Program-made: the position numbers and the translations under genes
Assembly (NCBI RefSeq): GCF_038024035.1
Contig: NZ_CP150664.1
Coordinates: 434,001 to 498,000, forward strand
From: Polaribacter pacificus
Lineage (GTDB): Bacteria; Bacteroidota; Bacteroidia; Flavobacteriales; Flavobacteriaceae
Length of the DNA stretch: 64,000 nt
Direction: 5' to 3'
Shown: piece after piece, positions 20,301-29,060 of the stretch
How the letters are laid out: each line of letters begins with the position of its first letter
Position numbering within the stretch: the first letter of the stretch is position 1
The notes under the pieces: model-generated
Told to the model about the DNA's origin: nothing
Database searches by the model: none
What the model saw: the letters and a program-made list of their open reading frames with translations, nothing else

Positions 20301-20645
20301 TTATTCGTCTTGAATCAAAGAAGCATCTTCTGATTCTTCTGGGGTAAATCGTGCAATGATCAAGGGTGTCAAGATACAGACAATACCAATAATGGGTTTA
20401 CTATAAAAATCTGGAACAAAATTCATTATTATAAGGTATAAACCACAGCAAATAAAAATTATATTCGTCAGTCTATTATCCCAAATAAACCCTCCTGCTA
20501 GGTAAGAAAAACCAATACAGGTGAACATTGATGTACTTAAAAACTGGTTGGTTTCATCACTGTAATTTAAAAACCAATTGGATACTTTTCCAATTAAAAT
20601 TAAGACCAACAAAACTCTAAACAATATAAATAGTTTTCTTTTCAT
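20301..20645 (-). CDS. Small membrane protein of unknown function
   Basis: A 114-residue protein with about four hydrophobic segments (residues 6-22, 40-56, 62-80, 83-99) and an acidic tail (EESEDASLIQDE). I do not recognise a family. It lies 86 bases upstream of the EreA/ChaN-like lipoprotein on the same strand and may be co-transcribed with it. Confidence 0.65.
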   Translation of the reverse strand: MKRKLFILFRVLLVLILIGKVSNWFLNYSDETNQFLSTSMFTCIGFSYLAGGFIWDNRLTNIIFICCGLYLIIMNFVPDFYSKPIIGIVCILTPLIIARFTPEESEDASLIQDE

Positions 20646-20831
20646 TCTATTTTATTAAACAAACCGAGTCCAAAGTACCTCTTTTCTTTAGTTTTTACTG
20701 ATGACAATTTAGTGAATAATTATAAACTCTCACAATTGGCACACTCCTACTTTACTTGTATTTAATTATTAACCACTGTAAATCAACTAATTAATCAACT
20801 AATTAAAAATTACTTTAAAATATTTTTTTAT

Positions 20832-20854
20832 TTCTAACCGATTGTTTAGTTTTG
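20832..20854 (+). promoter_or_regulatory. Operator half-palindrome and -7 promoter element of the tetR gene
   Basis: TTCTAACCGATTGTTTAGTT (20832-20851) is a near copy (17 of 20) of the perfect palindrome before the next gene. It overlaps TAGTTTTG at 20847-20854, a perfect match to the Bacteroidota -7 box TAnnTTTG. A regulator bound here would block the tetR promoter, so autorepression is likely. The ATG lies only 13 bases after the -7 box, so the leader must be very short. Confidence 0.75.
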
Positions 20855-20866
20855 TACTCGTTAATC

Positions 20867-21430
20867 ATGGCAAGAAAAAAAGAATATATAGAAGAGGCTG
20901 TAATCGAGAAAGCAATGACTGTTTTTTGGAAGAACGGTTATGAAAACACTTCAATGCAAATGCTTGAAAAAGAAATGGGCATCAATAAGTTTTCTATCTA
21001 TTCGAGTTTTGGAAACAAACACGGTCTTTTTCTAGAAAGTTTAAAAACTTACAAGAAAAAGGTAAACTGTATTTTTGAAGAATTTAAAAAAGCAAATCAG
21101 GGTTTACAAGACATTAAAGATTTTTTCTATAATTCTGTAAAATTTTGTTCTGTTAAAGGCAATCAAAAAGGCTGTTTGCTTACCAATACTTACAATGAAT
21201 TTTCAGAAAAAGAAGATCAGCAAATACAAGAACAAATGAGTTCTTTTATGAATAATCTAAAAGAACTATTCATCCAAAAGTTAAGTATGGATACTTCTAA
21301 AGATAAAAAAACAATAGTGCAACAAGCCAATTATTTATTAATCGCAAAGCACGGTCTAGCCGCTGCTTCAAAAGTTAACAATCAACAAGAGATAGAAGAT
21401 TATATAGAAATGACTTTTCACAATTTATAA
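20867..21430 (+). CDS. TetR/AcrR family transcriptional regulator
   Basis: A 187-residue repressor. The helix-turn-helix is at about residues 25-46 (NTSMQMLEKEMGINKFSIYSSFG region), and the C-terminal helical ligand-binding domain contains KGCLLTNTYNEF, as in relatives of the AcrR/YcdC group. I chose the ATG at 20867 (MARKKEYIEE) because the upstream ATG at 20852 would lie inside the -7 promoter box. It probably controls itself and the AhpD-like gene that follows, since matching palindromes precede both. Confidence 0.92.
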   Translation: MARKKEYIEEAVIEKAMTVFWKNGYENTSMQMLEKEMGINKFSIYSSFGNKHGLFLESLKTYKKKVNCIFEEFKKANQGLQDIKDFFYNSVKFCSVKGNQKGCLLTNTYNEFSEKEDQQIQEQMSSFMNNLKELFIQKLSMDTSKDKKTIVQQANYLLIAKHGLAAASKVNNQQEIEDYIEMTFHNL

Positions 21431-21448
21431 TCCTTTTTTTTAATCAAT

Positions 21449-21468
21449 AACTAAACGATTGTTTAGTT
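21449..21468 (+). promoter_or_regulatory. Perfect palindromic TetR-type operator
   Basis: AACTAAACGATTGTTTAGTT consists of two perfect 8-base arms (AACTAAAC/GTTTAGTT) around a 4-base centre. It lies between tetR and the AhpD-like gene, 28 bases before the latter's ATG. The near copy before tetR itself supports its identity as the binding site of this regulator. Confidence 0.8.
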
Positions 21469-21495
21469 ATTTAATAGTACCTAAATATTATAATT

Positions 21496-22056
21496 ATGAC
21501 AACATTAAAAATTCACAACATCGAAACTGCACCAGAAGGTAGCAAAGCATTATTAGAGCAATCACTTAAATCAAATGGAATGATTCCTGGCTTACACGGA
21601 GTATTAGCAGGTGCGCCAGGCTTATTAGAAGGTTATCAAACCTTACACAAACTCTTTACGCAAACATCTTTTAATAAAGAAGAGTTAACAGTAGTTTGGC
21701 AAACTATTAATGTAGAACATCAATGCCATTATTGTGTGCCAGCACATACAGGAATAGCAAACATGATGAAGGTAGATGAATCACTAACTGAAGCATTGAG
21801 AAACAGCACTGCAATGCCAACAGAAAAACTTCAAGCTTTGCATGATTTTACACTAAAAATGGTAAGAAATCGTGGACAAGTAACACAAGAAGACTTAATT
21901 AACTTTTACGATGCAGGCTATGAAGAAAGACAGGTGTTAGAAATAATTTTAGGCTTATCACAAAAAGTAATTAGCAACTATACCAATCATATTGCCAACA
22001 CTCCTGTAGATGCACCTTTTCAAAAATTTGCTTGGAAAGCAGAAACTGTTTCATAA
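21496..22056 (+). CDS. Carboxymuconolactone decarboxylase/AhpD-like protein
   Basis: A 186-residue all-helical protein with the AhpD core motif EHQCHYCVPAHT: redox pair Cys77 and Cys80 and the histidine at 84. Such proteins reduce peroxides or handle reactive small molecules. The pairing with a TetR regulator through shared palindromes suggests induction by a toxic compound. It is followed by a strong hairpin. Confidence 0.9.
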   Translation: MTTLKIHNIETAPEGSKALLEQSLKSNGMIPGLHGVLAGAPGLLEGYQTLHKLFTQTSFNKEELTVVWQTINVEHQCHYCVPAHTGIANMMKVDESLTEALRNSTAMPTEKLQALHDFTLKMVRNRGQVTQEDLINFYDAGYEERQVLEIILGLSQKVISNYTNHIANTPVDAPFQKFAWKAETVS

Positions 22057-22065
22057 TAAACAAAA

Positions 22066-22098
22066 AGCTAAGTTCAAGCAGGCTGCTTGAACTTAGCT
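22066..22098. terminator. Strong hairpin after the AhpD-like gene
   Basis: A perfect 15-bp stem (AGCTAAGTTCAAGCA at 22066-22080 and its complement at 22084-22098) around a 3-base loop. There is no long T run on the plus strand, but a plain A5 precedes it, so it would act best for the minus strand. It separates the convergent AhpD-like and small HTH genes. Confidence 0.7.
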
Positions 22099-22148
22099 AC
22101 TTTAAATCAATTGTCAAAAAAAACAGCTACCAATAAGGTGTTATTGAT

Positions 22149-22355
22149 TTAAATAGTTTTCCTTTTTCTATTCTTTATAAGACTGTAATTACAGGCCTTG
22201 TTTTCTATATATTCAATGCTGTGTTCAGCTAAAAGCTGAGCAAGTATTGATCGTGTTTCATCTTCATCTAATCCATATTTTTCACCAAGATCAATTTCAT
22301 TCAACTGTCCATTATCTTCGGCCAAAGCTTTTAAATATCTATTTTTATTTTCCAT
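22149..22355 (-). CDS. Small winged-helix-like protein
   Basis: A 68-residue protein (LNEIDLGEKYGLDEDETRSILAQLLAEHSIEY) that looks like a short winged helix or helix-turn-helix with a basic tail (KNRKRKTI). Its start overlaps the last 11 bases of the methyltransferase gene, so it belongs to the same operon. I know no specific function. Confidence 0.65.
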   Translation of the reverse strand: MENKNRYLKALAEDNGQLNEIDLGEKYGLDEDETRSILAQLLAEHSIEYIENKACNYSLIKNRKRKTI

Positions 22356-23184
22356 AGTTAGTTTGTTTTTTTACAGCGATCATCATATGTGGACTAAAGG
22401 GCAAAAGATAAGGATCGTTCTCTGTAATACTTATCAATTCTAATAATATTTTCTTTTTCTTATCATTGAGCATATTTTCAAAATAAGCCTTATCTAACCA
22501 AGACATACCCTCTACAGCATAGGTATTTAAATAAAATAAATTATGTCTTATAAATTCATCTTTAAGCTGTTCGGGTTTATGATAATATGCTTCTACTAAG
22601 AGCCACGGGAAATCATCAGGCGGATTGTGTATTCCGGTGCTTAACTCTACTTTACACATTTCAAAAAAGGAATTTTTATGAATCAAACCATTTAAAAGTC
22701 CTGTCAAGGTAGATGCTGTATAGTTAATAGCAAAGCCCAAAATAATTCCATCTTTTTTAAGTACCCGTTTAGCTTCAAGGATAGTCAATTCTCTATCTTC
22801 TTCTTTTTGGAGATGATACAAAGGACCGTGTAATATTACTAAATCTGCAAAATTATTTTTAAAACTAAGGTTTCGAGACTCTCCCAAAGCAACAGAAAAC
22901 TTATTCTTTAACCTATCTGATCTGTTTTGTGCTATTTTAATATGTTTTAAAACAGGTTCTACTAGATGTACCTGATGCCCTTTTTTTGCTAACCATTCTG
23001 AATATTTTCCCGTACCCCCTCCAACATCAATGATTATGGAGGCTGTTGATTTAAGATGTTTTTCTATAAGCTGCTTAATTCTTTCAAATTCAAAGATACC
23101 CATGCCTTTATTAAGCCTTGTTTCTTCGGATGCTTTATTGTAAAACACCTCTATATTTCTGTTTATTAATTGCTTGTTACTCAT
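22345..23184 (-). CDS. SAM-dependent methyltransferase (class I)
   Basis: A 279-residue enzyme with the Rossmann-like SAM site: VDVGGGTGKYSEWL-type motif I (IIIDVGGGTGKYSEWLAKKG), VHLVEP for motif II and ADLVILHGPLYHL for motif III. I placed the start at the ATG at 23184 (MSNKQLINRN); the longer form would need a TTG start. The substrate is unknown. The downstream small HTH gene overlaps it. Confidence 0.88.
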   Translation of the reverse strand: MSNKQLINRNIEVFYNKASEETRLNKGMGIFEFERIKQLIEKHLKSTASIIIDVGGGTGKYSEWLAKKGHQVHLVEPVLKHIKIAQNRSDRLKNKFSVALGESRNLSFKNNFADLVILHGPLYHLQKEEDRELTILEAKRVLKKDGIILGFAINYTASTLTGLLNGLIHKNSFFEMCKVELSTGIHNPPDDFPWLLVEAYYHKPEQLKDEFIRHNLFYLNTYAVEGMSWLDKAYFENMLNDKKKKILLELISITENDPYLLPFSPHMMIAVKKQTNYGK

Positions 23185-23447
23185 GCTATTCTCATTAAAA
23201 TAGGATAGTATTTCTAAATGCAAAACATTAAAATACCAGCCTCCAATTGATTTTTAAATCAATTGTGTTTTGTTTAAACTCTTTAAATAATTTGGGTGTA
23301 CTTATCTGTGCATTTAAAATCAGAAGATTTCATGCGTTTAAAACTCTTTTCTAGAGCTTGTCTCTTTGAGTAAGACTCAGATACTATGTAAAAATTAATA
23401 TAACAGACTACAAAAATAGAATATTTTTATAAATAAGAATCACCTAC

Positions 23448-24080
23448 TTACTTTTTTATCAGTGCAAGTTTTATTCCTAGGGCAATAAAAACACCGCCGG
23501 TAATTTTATTTAACCACAGTTTTATTTTATAATTTTTTCTAATTCTATTAGATAGTTTTGAAGCAAATACGGCTAAAATTAAACACCAAATCGTTCCTGT
23601 AAGTAAAAATGTAATTCCGAGAATTAAAAAAGAAATCGAACTCTGTGTATAATTAGGATCTATAAATTGTGGTAGAAAAGCAAGAAAGAACAAGGCTACT
23701 TTCGGATTTAAAATATTCGTTAGAATTCCAGAAAAGTAAATCTTTTTATAATTGGTAGTATCGTTTGCAGTATTCAACTCAAACTTGTCAGCCTCTTTAT
23801 TAAAAATTGCCTTTAGTCCTAAAAACACCAGATAGGCAGCTCCTAAATACTTAACAATTTCAAAAGCTATTGCAGATTTGGCAAGCACTATCGATAATCC
23901 TAAAGTTGCAAAAATGATATGAAAAACAGCCCCAGTTGAGATTCCTAATGCTGATAATATTCCCGCTTTTTTTCCTTGTGCTATACTTCTTCCAAGTATA
24001 TACATGGTATCAGCACCAGGTGTCAAGTTTAAAATTAATCCAGCGATTAAAAAGGTTTCAAAATTTATGATTCCAAACAT
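23448..24080 (-). CDS. LysE/RhtB family amino-acid exporter
   Basis: A 210-residue inner-membrane transporter with six predicted membrane segments. The family signature is near the N-terminus (LILNLTPGADTMYILGRSIAQGKKAGILSA), followed by LGAAYLVFLGLKA and the typical GILTNILNPKVALFFLAFLP. It would export amino acids or their derivatives by proton exchange; the substrate is not determinable here. Confidence 0.92.
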   Translation of the reverse strand: MFGIINFETFLIAGLILNLTPGADTMYILGRSIAQGKKAGILSALGISTGAVFHIIFATLGLSIVLAKSAIAFEIVKYLGAAYLVFLGLKAIFNKEADKFELNTANDTTNYKKIYFSGILTNILNPKVALFFLAFLPQFIDPNYTQSSISFLILGITFLLTGTIWCLILAVFASKLSNRIRKNYKIKLWLNKITGGVFIALGIKLALIKK

Positions 24081-24197
24081 TCTTATTTAAAATTTATTTT
24101 TATTGATTTACAAAATGTTAATTTAAGACATTTAAACTTTTTTAGGTGTTAATTTAATAATATTAAGTTCCTCTTTTCTATAAGAATACTAGCAATA

Positions 24198-25538
24198 TTA
24201 TGCAGAAGTTATTTTGCCAGAAGAAAACTTCCAAGCTCCAAGAGCGAGTAATATATATATCACAATAATTGCCAGCATTTGTTGCCAATTATTTGTCAAC
24301 TCGTAATAAAGAATTAAAAATCCGCCCATACTCAATCCAACTATTGAAAGGAGTGTTAAAAAGGTTGATGAATTGGTTTTTTTTCTAATTTTGAAATTAG
24401 CAATTGCCATAAGTAATGATACTAAAAGAAAAGTAACACTTCCAAACTCAAGAATTAATTCCAATCCTCCAATAGTGATCAAAAGACTAGAAATAAACGC
24501 CATAGCCACAATTGCATTTTGTGGGCTACTGTTTTTTCTAATTGCTAAAATTCGAGGAAAATAACCATCTTGAGCAATAACTGACATTTGACGAGAAGAT
24601 CCAAAAACGGTACCGCTTATGGCACTACTTGAAGCTAAAATTGCTCCTAAAATAACCAAGTTTGTACCTAAGGAGCCTAAAATATTACCTGCCCCTGATG
24701 CAAGTGCAAATTCTTTATTTTTAATGATTTCTTCAGTTGGTATTGCAAACAAAGCCCCCATAGCTATAACCACATATATAATTACAGCTAAAGTAATTGC
24801 GCTATAAATTGCTCTAGGAATATTTTTTTCAGGGTTACTCATTTCATTAACAGCGTTAATCACCAATTGAAAACCTTCAAAAGCAACAAAGGTTAAGGAT
24901 GAAACTATCAATATTGAAAACACACTTGATTGTTCTAAATCTAAAGTCATATTTTCTATAAACGTATTAAAATTAGTCGTTCCGTGAGTCATTAATACAA
25001 TCGAAATAATCGTTAAAACAACAAGCTTTGTATACACCATTATATCTTCAATTTTTCCCATTCCATTTACACTCCAAATGTTTATCGTGGTGAAAATACC
25101 GATGACCCCAATGGCAATTCCTTTTCGAATCCAAATATTATCAGCAAAATCAGTACTGCTAATGGCATAAGAAGAAAAAGTATAGGCATACAGAGCCAAA
25201 GTACTTATATAACCAAAAATAATAAACCAACCGATTGCCGAAGCAGAAAAATTGGATTTTGGATAGGTTTTTTTAAAAAAAGAATAAGTTGCTCCTTCAT
25301 CTTTGTAAAACAAACCTAATTTTACGTATGAATAGGCTGCCAAAGAAGCTATAATCCCCCCTATTATTATGGCAATTGGTGTAAGGTTACCAATTAATGA
25401 AACTGAGATTCCAAGAATCGTGAAAATCCCACCTCCTACCATGCCACCAAGGGCTATAGCTATGAGTTCTGCAAGTCCTAAATTCTTATTCCTTTTTCTA
25501 TGCTGGCTCATTTTTTTTATTATATAAGATTTGTTCAT
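24198..25538 (-). CDS. APC family amino-acid permease
   Basis: A 446-residue transporter with about twelve membrane segments. The first segment has the APC motif LIAIALGGMVGGGIFTILG, and FVAFEGFQLVINAVNEMSNPEKNIPRAI matches the conserved loop before segment 7. Some Bacteroidota members are annotated as cationic amino-acid permeases, but specificity is a guess. A second in-frame ATG at codon 10 (MSQHRKR) could be the true start. Confidence 0.9.
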   Translation of the reverse strand: MNKSYIIKKMSQHRKRNKNLGLAELIAIALGGMVGGGIFTILGISVSLIGNLTPIAIIIGGIIASLAAYSYVKLGLFYKDEGATYSFFKKTYPKSNFSASAIGWFIIFGYISTLALYAYTFSSYAISSTDFADNIWIRKGIAIGVIGIFTTINIWSVNGMGKIEDIMVYTKLVVLTIISIVLMTHGTTNFNTFIENMTLDLEQSSVFSILIVSSLTFVAFEGFQLVINAVNEMSNPEKNIPRAIYSAITLAVIIYVVIAMGALFAIPTEEIIKNKEFALASGAGNILGSLGTNLVILGAILASSSAISGTVFGSSRQMSVIAQDGYFPRILAIRKNSSPQNAIVAMAFISSLLITIGGLELILEFGSVTFLLVSLLMAIANFKIRKKTNSSTFLTLLSIVGLSMGGFLILYYELTNNWQQMLAIIVIYILLALGAWKFSSGKITSA

Positions 25539-25673
25539 GTTTCATTACATTAAATTTAATGAAACTACATGAAACTCATCCTTCTTCTTTTTAATTTTTT
25601 TAAAAAAAAGCTAGAAAAGGTCAATAGGATCGCTAGCGTTATTAGTCTTCCTATAAATAATAATTTAGCTGTA

Positions 25674-26459
25674 TTAAATTTTAAATTCCATCAATATCTC
25701 TTTAGATTGAGCAATATAATTAGAAACATCTTTAGCCCAAACTTGGTAAGTAACTTTAGAAGGATGGACACCATCACTAAAAAAATCAGAAGGATCTATC
25801 TTAAGCTCTAGCCGTTTAATAAGATCCTCAGAGTTCATTTGACGTCCATAATAATACACCTGATCATAGTCTTTTACTATTTTCTCTAATTCTTTGCCCA
25901 ATAGTATCACAAGGTTACCGATTGAAAATTTAATAAGTGAAGTAAAAGCTGGAAACTCTTTAATGGGTGGCATATTGATAAAGAGTATGGGTACTCCAAC
26001 AAATTTTTCTTGGATGTGCTTAATTAGTTGCCTTATGTGTTTATTCCATTTTTTTGGAGAATTTAATTCAAAGGCATCATTTCCGCCAAGACCAATAACA
26101 ATAAGGTTAACAGATGTATTCTTTATTTGATCAATCAGCCTTTCATTGACTCTTTTTGCAGTGTATCCACTTTTTGCATAAACCTTCCAGTCTATGTTTG
26201 TTTTAAATGTATTTGCGAGTTCAGTGGCTAAGGTTCCGGTAAAGCCCTCTTTGTGGGTAGCAACGCCAACACCCGCAATGGTACTCTCTCCTATGGCAAG
26301 CATTCTAATTGTTTTATTTGATCCAACTGATACAACACCTTCTGTCCCTGTTGCTTCGGGCAATCTTGGTACGCTTGCTTTAATTTTTTTACCTTGAAAA
26401 TACATCAAAGGTAAAAGAGGAAATGTGATAAGGGCGCCTAAAATATATTTTGTGTTCAT
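25674..26459 (-). CDS. SGNH/GDSL-type hydrolase, membrane anchored
   Basis: A 261-residue lipase/esterase-like protein with an N-terminal hydrophobic anchor (residues 4-20). The SGNH blocks are present: block I LAIGESTIAGVGV with the nucleophile serine, block III VIGLGGNDAF, and block V DGVHPS with Asp and His. Likely substrates are acyl or acetyl esters of lipids or sugars on the periplasmic side. Confidence 0.87.
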   Translation of the reverse strand: MNTKYILGALITFPLLPLMYFQGKKIKASVPRLPEATGTEGVVSVGSNKTIRMLAIGESTIAGVGVATHKEGFTGTLATELANTFKTNIDWKVYAKSGYTAKRVNERLIDQIKNTSVNLIVIGLGGNDAFELNSPKKWNKHIRQLIKHIQEKFVGVPILFINMPPIKEFPAFTSLIKFSIGNLVILLGKELEKIVKDYDQVYYYGRQMNSEDLIKRLELKIDPSDFFSDGVHPSKVTYQVWAKDVSNYIAQSKEILMEFKI

Positions 26460-26601
26460 CTTTGCTTTAAATGCAGTAAAATTAGTTCTTAGGGAGGCTT
26501 TCTTTTGGTTTTAACGATATTTAGTTTGCTTTACTTATCTCCAATTCTTTCGCTTTTTTATAATATACATCAGCCTTCTTTTTGTTTGGTATACCCAACT
26601 C

Positions 26602-27186
26602 TTAGTCTATAGACTTACCTATTTTAGGTGTTAGTAAGATAGCAAAGCCTATGAGTGTAAGTACATACCCAAAAACCAATCGATAAGGCAATGGTATCAG
26701 ATGCCATAAGATTAGATTTGCTACTAAAATTAGTAGAATTCCAAGCTTTCCTTTTTCAAAATAATTTAAACTTAAAATAAGTAAGCCAAGGTTAAATATT
26801 TTTGAGCTTGGGCCAATACTCATAAAAGGCTTCCAAATAGAAGGAACTTGACCAATATGCTTGGTAAATTCATTTCGCAGTTCATCTGTAGGAAAACTCC
26901 ACCAAATAAAATCAATGACACACATACCAATAATACAGACAATCCCGATAAGTGTTAAAGGAGTGCCAATCAAACTAAAAAACTTACGAGGGAATGAGAC
27001 TGTTTGTGGAATTAGAAGAACAACCCCTATTAATAAAAACCAATGCGCAAAATCAATAGGTTTTTGGCTGTAAACAAAATCATTTCCTTTAGCTAATAGC
27101 AGCTGACCAATTAAGAAGAAAAAGAGGCCGGATAAAAACAAAATTTTATGGGTCCTACTAGCTTTAATTGTTGATATTTTAGTCAT
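26602..27186 (-). CDS. Multi-pass membrane protein of unknown function
   Basis: A 194-residue protein with about six hydrophobic segments spaced evenly through its length and a basic N-terminus. No motif indicates a function. A 61-residue membrane protein gene lies just upstream on the same strand, 29 bases away, so the two are likely co-transcribed. Confidence 0.7.
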   Translation of the reverse strand: MTKISTIKASRTHKILFLSGLFFFLIGQLLLAKGNDFVYSQKPIDFAHWFLLIGVVLLIPQTVSFPRKFFSLIGTPLTLIGIVCIIGMCVIDFIWWSFPTDELRNEFTKHIGQVPSIWKPFMSIGPSSKIFNLGLLILSLNYFEKGKLGILLILVANLILWHLIPLPYRLVFGYVLTLIGFAILLTPKIGKSID

Positions 27187-27215
27187 GGTTATTGTTTAGT
27201 AACAGATTAAGTTCC

Positions 27216-27401
27216 TTAAGCAGTCTTAAAGTTTCCAAACATTAAAGAAGTAAGTAATAATCCGATTGCAAACCCCATAAGTGATCCTTTCATCATATCA
27301 GTAATTTCTGTAAATTGAGAAAGTAGTTGAGAACTAGCAATTACAAACAATCCTATAGAAAATAGAATTAATGTCTTTCTTTTTGAGTTATTTTTCATCA
27401 T
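27216..27401 (-). CDS. Small two-helix membrane protein
   Basis: A 61-residue protein with two hydrophobic segments (residues 9-25 and 37-55) joined by a short loop, after a basic start (MMKNNSKRKTL). Codon use and spacing to the next gene support it as real. No function can be proposed. Confidence 0.55.
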   Translation of the reverse strand: MMKNNSKRKTLILFSIGLFVIASSQLLSQFTEITDMMKGSLMGFAIGLLLTSLMFGNFKTA

Positions 27402-27539
27402 TCTATGTTTTTTTAATTAGTCTAACAAGTATAAAAAAAGTTACAGGTTCTATTAAAAAAATAAAAACCACCAAAAAAAGTAGTGAGGAATATAGTGTTC
27501 AATCAACACAATACCCCTCACCTTTTAATGTTATACAAA

Positions 27540-28919
27540 TTAAATTCCTAACTCATTAAACAAGTCTAATAACTCAGGACTTGAAGGTCTAGGTGCATTT
27601 GAATTGACTATTTTACCAGATGGATCTATCATAATAAAACGCGGAATGCTATTTATTTGGTATTCTTTAATAAATTCACTGCTCCAGTCGCTTTCTGCGA
27701 TTAATTGAGTTCCTCCTAATTTTTTATCTGTAACCATTTTTCTCCAAGCTGGGCGTACTTTTTCTATATCGATAGAAATACTTAAAAACTCAATGTTTTT
27801 TCCATGGTATTGTTTTTCTATTTTTTTAAGTGAAGGCACTTCTGCTAAACAGGGAGCACACCAAGTTGCCCAAACATCAATGTATACGTATTTTCCTTTA
27901 AAATCAGCTAAAGAAGTTGTCCCGCCTGCATGGTTTACATAATCTTTAAAAACAGGTGAAGGTTGACCTAAAGTAAGCTTTTTTAACCCTTGATACTTTT
28001 CGGTAATGATTTTATCATTTTCATCCGAAGTAGAAACAGAAAGGTAGTTTTTATAATACTTCTCAAAATCATCAGTATAACCGATATCGTATTTGGCTGC
28101 TGACAATAGTAAATCATTTTTTATATGATCATTCGGGATATCTCCAAACACTTTTAATTTGGCTAAATATTCATCAAGTCCTTCACTTTCTGAAAAATCG
28201 CTTGCCTTTCTTTTAAAATGCTCTATGACTAATTTATTATAAGAACCTCTAAGCTTATAAGCTTTTTCGTTTACATAATCTACACCTTCCAATTCTTTAA
28301 GAAAGTCTTTTGAAACTTTAAAATCAGGTTGTTTGGTGTAGTATCCATGTAAAAACTCATACTTGATTAAACTTAAAAGATGATAATTATACAATTCATC
28401 ACGTTCAAATTGAGCAAATTCCTCAGGAATATTTGCAAAGCTGTCTAAATAAGAAAGGTAGCTTTTATTTAGCATTGCTTCTCTAGTAAGAAAATCAGAT
28501 TCGTTTAATGAGTTGTATTCGGTATAATCACCTCTCACTCTATTAATACGTTCATATTTAGTCATTAAATAGTTAGAAGCATCTGGGTCAGTCCCAGTTA
28601 ATTTTGCAGTATTTCTAAAATCATTTGCAACCCCAGTAAAGTGATACTCACCTCCATCAGTTAGATAAAAATCTGCTCTGTTTCTAGAGTCAGTTAGTAT
28701 ATAATGACCTGTGCCAGAAGTAATGGTATCTGTAAAAGAACCGTCTTCTGCCAAGATGATATCAACCCTACCAGATCCACCTTTGTTTTTAACCATTCTG
28801 TATTCTTTTTTTGTGGCATTTTCAATTTTTCCCGAAAATAAGATGTATTTTTTGGATGGGTTTTCTGTACAAGACGTCAAACAAAACGCCGAAAGTAAGA
28901 TGATAAGAATTCTTTTCAT
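27540..28919 (-). CDS. TlpA-type thioredoxin lipoprotein with long N-terminal region
   Basis: A 459-residue exported lipoprotein (lipobox CLTSC, Cys17). The C-terminal domain from about 315 is a TlpA/AhpC-TSA thioredoxin fold with the redox motif WCAPC (Cys354, Cys357). The N-terminal 80-100 residues form a beta-rich domain of the DUF4369 kind, and the middle is helical. Bacteroidota use many such proteins for periplasmic thiol exchange; the partner is unknown. Confidence 0.88.
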   Translation of the reverse strand: MKRILIILLSAFCLTSCTENPSKKYILFSGKIENATKKEYRMVKNKGGSGRVDIILAEDGSFTDTITSGTGHYILTDSRNRADFYLTDGGEYHFTGVANDFRNTAKLTGTDPDASNYLMTKYERINRVRGDYTEYNSLNESDFLTREAMLNKSYLSYLDSFANIPEEFAQFERDELYNYHLLSLIKYEFLHGYYTKQPDFKVSKDFLKELEGVDYVNEKAYKLRGSYNKLVIEHFKRKASDFSESEGLDEYLAKLKVFGDIPNDHIKNDLLLSAAKYDIGYTDDFEKYYKNYLSVSTSDENDKIITEKYQGLKKLTLGQPSPVFKDYVNHAGGTTSLADFKGKYVYIDVWATWCAPCLAEVPSLKKIEKQYHGKNIEFLSISIDIEKVRPAWRKMVTDKKLGGTQLIAESDWSSEFIKEYQINSIPRFIMIDPSGKIVNSNAPRPSSPELLDLFNELGI

Positions 28920-29060
28920 AAATAAGCTAAGTGGTTAGTAGTTTAATTGTTTTTTTGGATCGAAAGACGGTAACAAATAGCGTTTAAGATTGATCCAAAA
29001 CTATAATAATGAGCAATTTAATAAGTTTCTCTTAATCAACTTAATAATTTATGATATTTT

